DNA of 64,000 nucleotides from Natronocella acetinitrilica (GTDB taxonomy: Bacteria; Pseudomonadota; Gammaproteobacteria; Nitrococcales; Aquisalimonadaceae): contig NZ_JALJXV010000001.1 in NCBI RefSeq assembly GCF_024170285.1, forward strand, positions 558,001-622,000. Direction: 5' to 3'. Positions within the stretch are counted from its first letter, which is position 1. The number at the start of each line of letters is the position of its first letter. Below are positions 1 through 7,638 of this stretch, piece by piece. Under the pieces are notes generated by a model. That model was not told where the DNA came from. It worked only from the letters and a program-made list of their open reading frames with translations, and made no database searches. The translations under genes and the position numbers were made by a program.

Positions 1-1782
1 GAAATCGACGAGGCGCGTTTCCCGCCACGTCAGGTCCAGGGCTACATCAACAGCCGCAAGGATGATGGCCAGCGGCCTGACGATCTCGGTGAAGGGGCGG
101 ACCCGCACACTGACCGCATGATCCGCATTTATCGCGCCTATCAGGAGGCCTGCGAGCGAACCGGTCAGGTGGATTTCGCCGAATTGCTGCTGCGCAGCTT
201 CGAGTTGCTGCGGGATAACGCGTCGCTCCGCAACCACTACCGGGAGCAGTTCCGCCATGTCCTGGTGGACGAATTCCAGGACACCAATGGCATCCAGTAT
301 GCCTGGTTGCGGATGCTCGCCGGCCCCGAGGCCGATCTGTTCGTGGTGGGCGATGACGACCAGTCCATCTACGGTTGGCGTGGTGCCCGGGTGGAGAACA
401 TTCGCCGCCTGACGGATGACTACCCGGATGTGCGCGTATTCCGGCTGGAGCAGAACTACCGTTCCACTGCAACCATTCTCAAGGCCGCCAACGCGCTGAT
501 CGACAATAACAGCGGCCGCATGGGCAAGAACCTGTGGACCGATGGCGAAGATGGCGAAGCCATCATGCTGTACGCCGCCTTCAATGACCTGGACGAGGCC
601 CGTTTTGTTGTTGATCGCCTGCGCGAGGCCATCGCCGATGGTCATGCCCGCTCCGAGCTGGCGATCCTGTACCGCTCCAACGCCCAGTCCCGGCTGTTCG
701 AAGAGGCGTTGCTGACGCACGGCATACCCTATCGGGTCTACGGTGGCCTGCGCTTTTTCGAGCGGGCCGAAATCAAGGATGCCCTGGCCTATACCCGCCT
801 GGTGAGTAATCCGCAGGATGACGCCTCCTTCGAGCGGGTGGTGAACACGCCGCCGCGGGGTATCGGTGGCAAGACCGTGGACCTGATACGGGAGCAATCC
901 CGGGCTCGGCGCGCCAGCCTGTGGGACGCCGCGGAGCAGTGCCTGCAGGAGCGCCTGTTGCCCGGGCGGGCGCACAATGCGGTCACACAGTTTCTGGCGC
1001 TGATCCAGGCGCTGGGTGAGCAGGTCACCGATCAGCCGCTGGCGGAGGCCATTGATCTGGTGATCAAGGGCTCCGGCCTGCGGGAACTGTTCGCGCGAGA
1101 CCGGGACGATCGCGGGGAATCGCGCCTGGAGAACCTGGACGAGCTGGTCAGCGCTGCCCGGGGATTCGAGCAGGACTGGGAGGGTGACGGCGAGATGGAT
1201 ACCCTCACCGCATTCCTCGCCCATGCTGCGCTGGAGGGCGGTGAAGGCCAGGCCCAGGACTGGCAGGATTGCGTGCAATTGATGACCCTGCATTCCGCCA
1301 AGGGGCTGGAATTCCCCTGGGTCTGCCTCGCGGGCCTGGAGGAGGGGCTGTTTCCGCACCGAATGTCCGCTGAAGACCCGGACCGCCTGGAGGAGGAACG
1401 GCGCCTCTGTTATGTGGGCATCACCCGGGCCCGGCGCCGACTGCTGATGACCTGGGCGGAGAAGCGCCGCCTGCACGGTGAAGAGCGCTGGTGCGCACCC
1501 TCCCGTTTCATCAGCGAGTTGCCCGACGACCTCATCCATCACGTGCGTACGCGGGTATCGGTGAGCCGTCCCGCCATGGCGATTCGGCGCGGATTGGCCG
1601 AGAGTCACGAAATGGCCGACAGCGGGTTTCACCTGGGTCAGCGGGTCATGCACCCGAAGTTCGGTGAGGGCGTGGTGCTCCAGTACGAGGGACAGGGCCC
1701 GAGTGCCCGCATCCAGGTCAACTTCGATACCGTGGGTGCGAAGTGGCTGGTGGCGTCCTACGCCAAGCTACAGGGCGCCTGA
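1..1782 (+). CDS. uvrD: DNA helicase II UvrD, 5' end outside window
   Basis: Superfamily 1A 3'-5' DNA helicase of nucleotide excision and mismatch repair. The frame is open from base 1, so the N-terminus with the Walker A motif lies upstream; 593 residues are visible. Seen in order: the Walker B region DEFQDT, motif III GDDDQSIYGWRGA, motif IV QNYRST, motif V TLHSAKGLEF and motif VI VGITRARR. The C-terminal tail ends in the KFGEGVV-type domain usual for UvrD and PcrA. The QSIYGWRGA form and the tail favour UvrD over Rep. The gene is followed convergently, 3 bp away, by a DUF2782 gene. Confidence 0.95.
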   Translation, partial: EIDEARFPPRQVQGYINSRKDDGQRPDDLGEGADPHTDRMIRIYRAYQEACERTGQVDFAELLLRSFELLRDNASLRNHYREQFRHVLVDEFQDTNGIQYAWLRMLAGPEADLFVVGDDDQSIYGWRGARVENIRRLTDDYPDVRVFRLEQNYRSTATILKAANALIDNNSGRMGKNLWTDGEDGEAIMLYAAFNDLDEARFVVDRLREAIADGHARSELAILYRSNAQSRLFEEALLTHGIPYRVYGGLRFFERAEIKDALAYTRLVSNPQDDASFERVVNTPPRGIGGKTVDLIREQSRARRASLWDAAEQCLQERLLPGRAHNAVTQFLALIQALGEQVTDQPLAEAIDLVIKGSGLRELFARDRDDRGESRLENLDELVSAARGFEQDWEGDGEMDTLTAFLAHAALEGGEGQAQDWQDCVQLMTLHSAKGLEFPWVCLAGLEEGLFPHRMSAEDPDRLEEERRLCYVGITRARRRLLMTWAEKRRLHGEERWCAPSRFISELPDDLIHHVRTRVSVSRPAMAIRRGLAESHEMADSGFHLGQRVMHPKFGEGVVLQYEGQGPSARIQVNFDTVGAKWLVASYAKLQGA

Positions 1783-1785
1783 GTC

Positions 1786-2127
1786 CTACCAGCGGATGAT
1801 CTTCCACTGCCGAACGCTGGGAATGGCGCCCGGATCCTCGAAGCGCTGCCAGCTGCCGCGGCCGTCCAGATCGTAGAAATAGTAGGGCGGGCCCAGCGCC
1901 GGTGTGATCTTGACCGCGTAGACTTGACCGTTGACGCTGTACTCCTCGATGGTGGCCCATTCTCGCTCGATGATCGTGACCCGAGGTTCCAGCTCTTCAT
2001 CGATCATGAGCTCTTCCGGGGGTGGCGGCGCGGTAATGATGGGTCGCCGCAGCTCATCGGCGTGGATCGGCAAAAAGCACAAGAGCCCAAGCAGAGCCAG
2101 AACAACCGCGAATCGCGCCATCACCAT
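1786..2127 (-). CDS. DUF2782 family secreted small protein
   Basis: 113-residue protein with a Sec-type signal peptide (hydrophobic VVLALLGLLCFLPIHA, cleavage probably after HA) and a small, mostly beta C-terminal domain with a YDLDG-like segment. It fits DUF2782, small periplasmic proteins of unknown function commonly found beside polA in gammaproteobacteria. It lies downstream of the LOG gene on the same strand, 23 bp away, and is probably cotranscribed with it. Its 3' end almost touches the uvrD stop codon. No enzymatic motif is visible. Confidence 0.75.
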   Translation of the reverse strand: MVMARFAVVLALLGLLCFLPIHADELRRPIITAPPPPEELMIDEELEPRVTIIEREWATIEEYSVNGQVYAVKITPALGPPYYFYDLDGRGSWQRFEDPGAIPSVRQWKIIRW

Positions 2128-2150
2128 GCCACTCTGATCGCCCCGTTCTC

Positions 2151-2870
2151 TTATAGGTCTAGCAGAATTTCCTTCTCCCAGGCGGAGGGCTCGAAGCCGC
2201 GATCCTCGTAATGGTCGAAGATGGCTGTGACCACATCCTTGGGGTCATCCACGAGCTTGAACAGATCCATGTCCTGTGGGCTGATCATGCCCTCGGCCAC
2301 CAGATGCTCGCTGAACCAGCCCACCAGCCCCTCCCAGAACGCGGTGTGCACCAGGATAATGGGGATGCGCCGGGTCTTTCCGGTCTGCACCAGGGTAAGG
2401 ATCTCCGCCAACTCGTCCAGGGTGCCGAAGCCGCCAGGTAACACCACATAGGCCGAGGCATATTTTACGAACATGACCTTGCGTGAAAAAAAGTGGCGGA
2501 AGTTCAGGCTGATGTCCTGGTACGGGTTGCCGGATTGCTCCTTGGGCAGCTGGATGTTGAGCCCGATGCTGAGCGATTTGCCGGCATGGGCACCGCGGTT
2601 CGCGGCCTCCATGATGCCCGGGCCACCGCCGGAGACCACGGAAAAGCCCGCATCGGACAGCTGCCGGCAGGTATCTTCCGCCAGTTTGTAGTAAGCGTGA
2701 TCGGGGGGTATGCGGGCAGACCCGAATACGCTCACCGAGGGCTTGATCTGTGCCAGCCGCTCGAAGCCCTCCACGAACTCCGCCATGATCTGGAAAATCT
2801 TCCAGGATTCACGGGTCATCAGTGTGTCATTGACCGGGGCTCGACCGGTGAACTTGTCGATGCTGCTCAT
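2151..2870 (-). CDS. LOG family protein (TIGR00730-type nucleoside 5'-monophosphate phosphoribohydrolase)
   Basis: 239-residue Rossmann-fold protein. It has the two family signatures: GGGPGIMEAANRGA around residue 80 and PGGFGTLDE around residue 145 (PGGxGTxxE). Family members cleave cytokinin riboside monophosphates or other nucleotides to free base and ribose 5-phosphate; the substrate cannot be read from sequence. About 60 residues precede the Rossmann core, as in the longer bacterial subclass. It is divergent from polA, with a large palindromic repeat between them. Confidence 0.85.
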   Translation of the reverse strand: MSSIDKFTGRAPVNDTLMTRESWKIFQIMAEFVEGFERLAQIKPSVSVFGSARIPPDHAYYKLAEDTCRQLSDAGFSVVSGGGPGIMEAANRGAHAGKSLSIGLNIQLPKEQSGNPYQDISLNFRHFFSRKVMFVKYASAYVVLPGGFGTLDELAEILTLVQTGKTRRIPIILVHTAFWEGLVGWFSEHLVAEGMISPQDMDLFKLVDDPKDVVTAIFDHYEDRGFEPSAWEKEILLDL

Positions 2871-2900
2871 GAACGCTCCGGGTTGAAATCGTGTGAGGCT

Positions 2901-3026
2901 CTCGGGGTCTTGATGCAGTGGTACCGCCCTGGCGGACCGTCAGCGGCAGGGATGCCGCTGTCGAGCCTACATGGATGTATTAACGGCGTGTCCGCCGGGG
3001 CGGTACCACTGCATCAAGACCCCGAG
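2901..3026. repeat. Variable-stem palindromic repeat, copy A
   Basis: Imperfect palindrome. The outer stem pairs 2901-2929 with 2998-3026 (29 bp, perfect) and continues GGCGGA with TCCGCC at 2931-2936/2991-2996. Inside are hairpin 1, CAGCGGCA-GGGA-TGCCGCTG (2941-2960), and hairpin 2, TACATGGATGTA (2968-2979), then the conserved TTAACGGCGTGTC. The core recurs at 16463, 24271, 37611 and 47769 with unrelated outer-stem sequence. This copy lies in the divergent LOG/polA gap, about 80 bp upstream of the polA start. Confidence 0.9.
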
Positions 3027-3046
3027 CACCAACGGCAGGCTTCGCG

Positions 3047-3074
3047 TTGCAAGCGGTCGCCCTTTGCGTATCCT
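3047..3074 (+). promoter_or_regulatory. Candidate sigma70 promoter of polA
   Basis: TTGCAA (3047-3052) and TATCCT (3069-3074) with 16-bp spacing, 34 bp before the polA start codon and just outside palindromic repeat A. It is a moderate match to the -35/-10 consensus. Confidence 0.4.
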
Positions 3075-3107
3075 ACGGCAGATCAATTCCCCGGTGGAGA
3101 CCGTCGC

Positions 3108-5810
3108 ATGGCCGATCGCAATGCACCGCTGATTCTGGTGGACGGCTCGTCCTACCTGTACCGGGCCTTTCACGCCCTGCCCCCGCTCAGCAATTCCGCC
3201 GGCGAGCAGACCGGCGCCATCTACGGCGTGGCGAACATGCTGCGCAAGCTGCTGGCGGATTACGAACCGACCCATATTGCGGTGGTCTTCGACGCCCCGG
3301 GCAAGACCTTTCGTGACGAACTGTTTGAACAGTACAAGGCCAACCGGCCCAGCATGCCGGAAGACCTCAGGCCACAGGTCCAGCCCCTCAAGGACATCGT
3401 TCGCGCCATGGGCCTGCCGCTGCTCGAAGTCACGGGTGTAGAGGCGGACGACGTGATCGGCACACTGGCACGCCGGGCCGACGCCGATGGTTGGGACGTG
3501 GTGATCTCCACTGGCGACAAGGACATGGCCCAGCTGGTGAACCAGCGTATCACCCTGCTCAATACCATGAGCGGCAAGACCCTGGACGTGGACGGCGTGA
3601 TGGAGAAGTTCGGTGTGCCGCCGGAGCGCATCATCGACTACCTGGCTTTGGTGGGGGACACCTCGGACAATATTCCCGGTATTCCCAAGGTCGGCGCCAA
3701 GACCGCCGCCAAGTGGTTGGGGGAATATGGTGATCTGGACACCATCATCGAACAGGCCGGTTCCATCAAGGGCAAGGTGGGGGAAAGCTTTCGCGAGCAT
3801 CAGGACGATTTGCCACTGTCCCGTCAACTGGCCACCATCCTCTGCGACGTGGAGCTTGACGTCGGTCCGGCGGACCTCAAGCGGGGCGAGCCCGATACCG
3901 GCGCGCTGCGGGATCATTACCGTCGCTTCGAGTTCTCCAACTGGCTGGCCCAGTTGGAGGAAGCGAGTGGCGAGGAAGCCGCCCCCGCAGCAGATCCGGT
4001 GGAGACCCGCTACAGCACGGTCACCGACCTGGAAGAGCTTGACGCCTGGATCGCCCGGCTGCAGGAGGCGCCCTTGTTCGCCTTCGACCTGGAGACCAAC
4101 AGCCTGGACTACATGCAGGCGGATATCGTCGGCTTCTGTTTCGCCATCGAGCCTGGCGAGGCCATCTATGTGCCGGTGGCCCACGACTACCCCGGCGCGC
4201 CGGATCAGCTCCACCGGGATACGGTGCTGGAGCGGTGCCGCGGCCTGCTGGAGGACGCCAGCAGGCCCAAGCTCGGCCAGAATCTCAAGTACGACATGAG
4301 CGTACTGGCCCGGGCCGGTGTGACCCTGCGCGGGGTGGCCCATGACACCATGCTGGAGTCCTATGTGCTGGACTCCACCGCCACCCGCCATGACATGGAC
4401 TCCCTGGCCCTCAAGTACCTGGGACGCTCCACCATCAAGTTCGAGGACGTGGCCGGCAAGGGTGCCAAGCAGCTCACCTTTAACCAGGTGGCGCTGGAGG
4501 AGGCGACGGCCTACGCCGCCGAGGATGCCGACGTCACCCTGCAGCTGCACCAGACGCTCTGGCCCCGGCTTGAGGGGCTCGAACGCCTGGCCGGCGTCTA
4601 TCGGGAGATCGAGGTGCCACTGGTGCCGGTACTCTCGCGCATGGAGCGCACCGGCGTGCTGGTAGACCGCCACCTGCTCGGCAAGCAGAGCCGGGAACTC
4701 GCCGAGAAGATGCAGACAATCGAAAAGCAGGCTCATGACGAGGCCGGCGGGCCGTTCAACCTGGGCTCACCCCGCCAGATCCAGGAGATCCTCTTCGAGC
4801 GCCAGGGGCTGCCAGTGTTGCAGAAAACCCCCAAAGGTCAGCCGTCCACCGCCGAATCGGTGCTGCAGGAACTCGCCGACGACTACGCCCTGCCACGGTT
4901 GATCCTGGAACACCGGGCAATGTCCAAGCTCAAGTCCACCTATACGGACAAGCTGCCGCTGATGATCGACCCGGACACCGGCCGGGTGCATACCTCCTAC
5001 CATCAGGCCGTGGCGGCCACCGGGCGGCTGTCCTCGTCCGACCCGAATCTGCAGAACATACCGGTTCGCACCACCGAGGGTCGGCGCATTCGCAAGGCGT
5101 TTATCGCCACCCCCGGCTACAAGCTGCTGGCAGCGGATTACTCCCAGGTGGAGTTGCGCATCATGGCGCATCTGTCCGGTGACGCGGGTCTGCGCAAGGC
5201 GTTCGCGGATGGGCAGGATATCCACCGGGCCACTGCAGCCGAGGTGTTCGGCGTCGACACGACGGCGGTGGATGACGATCAGCGCCGCGCGGCAAAGGCC
5301 ATCAATTTCGGCCTGATCTACGGCATGTCCGCATTTGGCCTGGCCCGGCAGATCGGCGTGGACCGTGGCCAGGCCCAGGAATACGTGGATCGCTACTTCG
5401 AACGCTTCTCTGGTGTGCGGCAGTACATGGACCGCACCCGGGCCCAGGCTCACGAGCAGGGTTACGTGGAGACCGTGTTCGGTCGGCGGCTCTATTTGCC
5501 GGAGATCAACGCCCGCAACGCCCAGCGCCGGCAGTACGCGGAACGCACTGCCATCAATGCGCCCATGCAGGGCACCGCCGCGGATATCATCAAGCGGGCC
5601 ATGATCCGGTTGGATCAGTGGCTGCGGGATGAGGATCCCGACGTGCTGATGGTCATGCAGGTGCACGATGAGCTGGTGTTCGAGGTGCCGGAATCCCAGG
5701 TAGAGGCGGTAGGCGAGCAGGTGCGCAAGCTCATGGCCGGCGCCGCCGAACTCGACGTGCCGCTGGACGTGGACGTGGGTTCGGGTGATAACTGGGAAGA
5801 GGCGCACTGA
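3108..5810 (+). CDS. polA: DNA polymerase I
   Basis: 900-residue family A polymerase. The N-terminal 5'-3' exonuclease domain (about 1-300) opens with LILVDGSSYLYRAFHALPPL. The 3'-5' exonuclease domain (about 310-500) keeps the DxE pair in DLETNSL and the YAAEDAD motif, so proofreading is probably active. The polymerase domain has motif A DYSQVELRIMAHLSGD, motif B RRAAKAINFGLIYG and motif C MQVHDELVFE. The start chosen is ATG 3108, with GTGGAGA 9 bp upstream. The frame extends open to about 2493, but that stretch translates the palindromic repeat and antisense LOG sequence. Length matches E. coli Pol I. It is followed by the candidate sRNA and engB, as in other gammaproteobacteria. Confidence 0.97.
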   Translation: MADRNAPLILVDGSSYLYRAFHALPPLSNSAGEQTGAIYGVANMLRKLLADYEPTHIAVVFDAPGKTFRDELFEQYKANRPSMPEDLRPQVQPLKDIVRAMGLPLLEVTGVEADDVIGTLARRADADGWDVVISTGDKDMAQLVNQRITLLNTMSGKTLDVDGVMEKFGVPPERIIDYLALVGDTSDNIPGIPKVGAKTAAKWLGEYGDLDTIIEQAGSIKGKVGESFREHQDDLPLSRQLATILCDVELDVGPADLKRGEPDTGALRDHYRRFEFSNWLAQLEEASGEEAAPAADPVETRYSTVTDLEELDAWIARLQEAPLFAFDLETNSLDYMQADIVGFCFAIEPGEAIYVPVAHDYPGAPDQLHRDTVLERCRGLLEDASRPKLGQNLKYDMSVLARAGVTLRGVAHDTMLESYVLDSTATRHDMDSLALKYLGRSTIKFEDVAGKGAKQLTFNQVALEEATAYAAEDADVTLQLHQTLWPRLEGLERLAGVYREIEVPLVPVLSRMERTGVLVDRHLLGKQSRELAEKMQTIEKQAHDEAGGPFNLGSPRQIQEILFERQGLPVLQKTPKGQPSTAESVLQELADDYALPRLILEHRAMSKLKSTYTDKLPLMIDPDTGRVHTSYHQAVAATGRLSSSDPNLQNIPVRTTEGRRIRKAFIATPGYKLLAADYSQVELRIMAHLSGDAGLRKAFADGQDIHRATAAEVFGVDTTAVDDDQRRAAKAINFGLIYGMSAFGLARQIGVDRGQAQEYVDRYFERFSGVRQYMDRTRAQAHEQGYVETVFGRRLYLPEINARNAQRRQYAERTAINAPMQGTAADIIKRAMIRLDQWLRDEDPDVLMVMQVHDELVFEVPESQVEAVGEQVRKLMAGAAELDVPLDVDVGSGDNWEEAH

Positions 5811-5821
5811 GGGCGTGCCCG

Positions 5822-5943
5822 GACAAAGAAAGGCCCTGACTCTCGGGGGGAAAGACCAGGGCCAAAATCACGGCCTTGGGGTTCAGGCCGTATTCCCGAC
5901 TCCGCGTTCCTGCGGTCGGGGTAGCGCCGGGCACTGGCGCTAC
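5822..5943 (-). ncRNA. Candidate structured sRNA in the polA-engB gap (ErsA/Spot 42 position)
   Basis: Read on the minus strand, about 120 nt fold into a chain of hairpins: GTAGCGCC/GGCGCTAC (5943-5921), CCCGAC/GTCGGG (5920-5895), ACGGCCT/AGGCCGT (5891-5870), then GGCCCTG/CAGGGCC (5863-5832) followed by TTTCTTTG, which looks like an intrinsic terminator. The terminator loop is C-rich (TTTCCCCCC). Upstream on the same strand, GAACAA (5974-5969) and TCTTA (5951-5947) are 17 bp apart, close to the sigma-E/AlgU pattern GAACTT-N16/17-TCTGA. Spot 42 in E. coli and the sigma22-dependent ErsA in Pseudomonas are encoded between polA and engB; that is known. The assignment here rests on position and structure, not on sequence match. 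The alternative is the 3' untranslated region and terminator of engB. Confidence 0.5.
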
Positions 5944-6026
5944 TGTTAAGACAATTCTGTACGTTCTTTTGTTCCAGATCCGGAACACGAAAAATCTTCA
6001 TCGAACCATGGAAATCGGCGCCCTGC

Positions 6027-6635
6027 CTACGGCGCCTCATCCAGGCCGAACCAGTGGTCCAGCATGGCGCAGGCCTCATCGACCCCCTGACGCGTCTGGG
6101 CGGAAAACAGTTGCACTGTCGAATGGCCGAATTCCCGGTCCAGCACTTTTCGCACGGTCTGCAGCGCGGTCGCCGCCGGGCCGCGCTTGAGCTTGTCCGC
6201 CTTCGATAGCAGCACGTGGACCGGCAAGCCCCCGTGACCGGTCCACATCAGCATCTGCTGGTCGAATTCCCGTAGCGGGTGGCGGACGTCCATGATCAGC
6301 ATGAGCCCACGCAGCGCCTGTCGCCCCGACAGGTACGCCGGCAGCGTCTGCTGCCAATGCTGGCGCATGGCCGGTGGCACCTTGGCATAGCCATAGCCGG
6401 GCAGGTCCACCAATGCCATGCTGTCGTTGAATGGAAAGACGTTGATCAGCTGGGTGCGGCCTGGCGTCTTGCTGGTGCGGGCGAGAGACTTCTGGCCGGT
6501 GATGGCGTTCAGCGCGCTGGACTTGCCGGCGTTGGAGCGGCCGGCGAAGGCCACTTCAAGACCCGTGTCCGGGGGCAACTGATCGAGCCGGCTCGCGCTG
6601 GTCAGGAACTGCGCCTGGCGATAGGCGGATGGCAT
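6027..6635 (-). CDS. engB: Ribosome biogenesis GTPase EngB/YsxC
   Basis: 202-residue TrmE-Era-EngA-EngB GTPase involved in large-subunit ribosome assembly. The G1 loop is [15 protein letters not shown]3 is [12 protein letters not shown]4 is [11 protein letters not shown] and the G5 region is [12 protein letters not shown]. The frame is open much further upstream, but family alignment and a GGAG element (CCGGAGAATTCAGC before ATG) place the start at 6635, giving the usual EngB length. It is convergent with polA and divergent from cytochrome c4. Confidence 0.95.
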   Translation of the reverse strand: MPSAYRQAQFLTSASRLDQLPPDTGLEVAFAGRSNAGKSSALNAITGQKSLARTSKTPGRTQLINVFPFNDSMALVDLPGYGYAKVPPAMRQHWQQTLPAYLSGRQALRGLMLIMDVRHPLREFDQQMLMWTGHGGLPVHVLLSKADKLKRGPAATALQTVRKVLDREFGHSTVQLFSAQTRQGVDEACAMLDHWFGLDEAP

Positions 6636-6733
6636 GCTGAATTCTCCGGCGAAATTCTGGTCAGAGTGAATCGTACGCAGAGTGTACGGCCTCCAGCCTG
6701 CCGGGTCGCCCCGGTGGTGTCCGTCGGCCTGAA

Positions 6734-6762
6734 TTGACCTTGTCGGGGGTGGCTGGTATAAA
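6734..6762 (+). promoter_or_regulatory. Sigma70 promoter of the cytochrome c4 gene
   Basis: TTGACC (6734-6739) and TATAAA (6757-6762) separated by 17 bp, a near-consensus promoter 80 bp upstream of the start codon. The -10 region lies in a short palindrome CTGGTATAAAACCAG, which may bind a regulator. Confidence 0.7.
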
Positions 6763-6841
6763 ACCAGTCGTTTTGCCTGCGGGACAGGTGTCTCGTCGCG
6801 CCCCTTAATCGGCCCCAAGCTGCCCAGGAGTCGTGAATTCC

Positions 6842-7459
6842 ATGAAGATCTGGCAATGCCTTGCAGTTGCAGCCATGGCTTTGTGTTTCACCGTGGTTTC
6901 CTCCGCCGGAGATGTATCCCGCGGTGAAGAGTTATCCGCGTCCTGCGTGGCCTGTCACGGCGCCGACGGGAACAGCTCCAATCCGGAATGGCCGAAACTG
7001 GCCGGTCAGCACGCGAGTTACACGTATCGGCAGCTGCAGGCTTACAAGTCGGGGGACCGACAAAACGCCCTCATGGCCGGTCAGGTGGCAAACCTGAGTG
7101 ATCAGGACATGAAGGATCTGGCCGCCTACTACGAGTCGCTGGAAATCGAGATCGGCGTCGCCGATCCGGATCTGGTGGAGCTGGGCGCGCAGATCTTCCG
7201 TGGTGGGAATCCCGACAGCGGCGTTGCTGCCTGTATCGCCTGCCATGGTGCCGCTGGCGAGGGCATGGGCGCAGCTGGTTTCCCCAGTCTCAAGGGGCAG
7301 CATGCCACTTACACCGCCCAGCAGCTGCAGAAGTATCGCTCCGGCGAGCGGGCCACCGACCCCAACCGGATGATGCGGTCAATCGCCGAACGCATGACCG
7401 ATGACGAGATTCGTGCGGTATCCTCGTACATCGAAGGTTTGTACCGACAAGGCAACTAG
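6842..7459 (+). CDS. Dihaem cytochrome c4
   Basis: 205-residue periplasmic electron carrier with a signal peptide ([17 protein letters not shown]). Two similar c-type domains each carry CxxCH: CVACH near residue 37 and CIACH near residue 135. Distal Met ligands are plausible in the NALMAGQ and NRMMRSIAE segments. Cytochrome c4 passes electrons to cbb3-type oxidases. ATG 6842 is preferred over GTG 6833 because AGGAG at 6826-6830 sits 11 bp from the ATG but only 2 bp from the GTG. The ResB-CcsA genes downstream would attach its haem. Confidence 0.92.
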   Translation: MKIWQCLAVAAMALCFTVVSSAGDVSRGEELSASCVACHGADGNSSNPEWPKLAGQHASYTYRQLQAYKSGDRQNALMAGQVANLSDQDMKDLAAYYESLEIEIGVADPDLVELGAQIFRGGNPDSGVAACIACHGAAGEGMGAAGFPSLKGQHATYTAQQLQKYRSGERATDPNRMMRSIAERMTDDEIRAVSSYIEGLYRQGN

Positions 7460-7486
7460 TTCAACTCCTCCGGCGAGCGGTCCGCT

Positions 7487-7605
7487 GACGCCGGCGGATC
7501 GTTCGCGGCGCGGCGGGCCGCTGGCTCGCCCCCGATCGGCGAGTCCGCGTCGGGCCTACGGCCAGCCCTCCCTCCGCCGGCGTCAACTGTCCGTCTCGAC
7601 GGACA
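7487..7605. repeat. Intergenic inverted repeats between cytochrome c4 and resB
   Basis: The 179-bp gap contains GACGCCGGCGGA (7487-7498) matched by TCCGCCGGCGTC (7573-7584), and a compact hairpin TGTCCGT-CTCG-ACGGACA (7588-7605). No T-tract follows. They could form an mRNA processing or stabilising structure ahead of resB; no protein-coding signal is seen in the gap. Confidence 0.5.
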
Positions 7606-7638
7606 AGGTCCAGGCATGCAGAGCGGTCAAGTGATTCC

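Noticed and set aside
2901-3026. Palindromes as ordinary transcription terminators
   Set aside because: No T-tract follows the stems and several copies lie in divergent promoter regions upstream of genes.
2493-3107. In-frame 205-codon extension upstream of polA
   Set aside because: It translates palindromic repeat A and the antisense of the LOG gene; the family start and ribosome binding site are at 3108.
2967-4736. 589-codon open frame antisense to polA
   Set aside because: High GC content leaves long open antisense frames; composition is that of a shadow and polA is certain on the plus strand.
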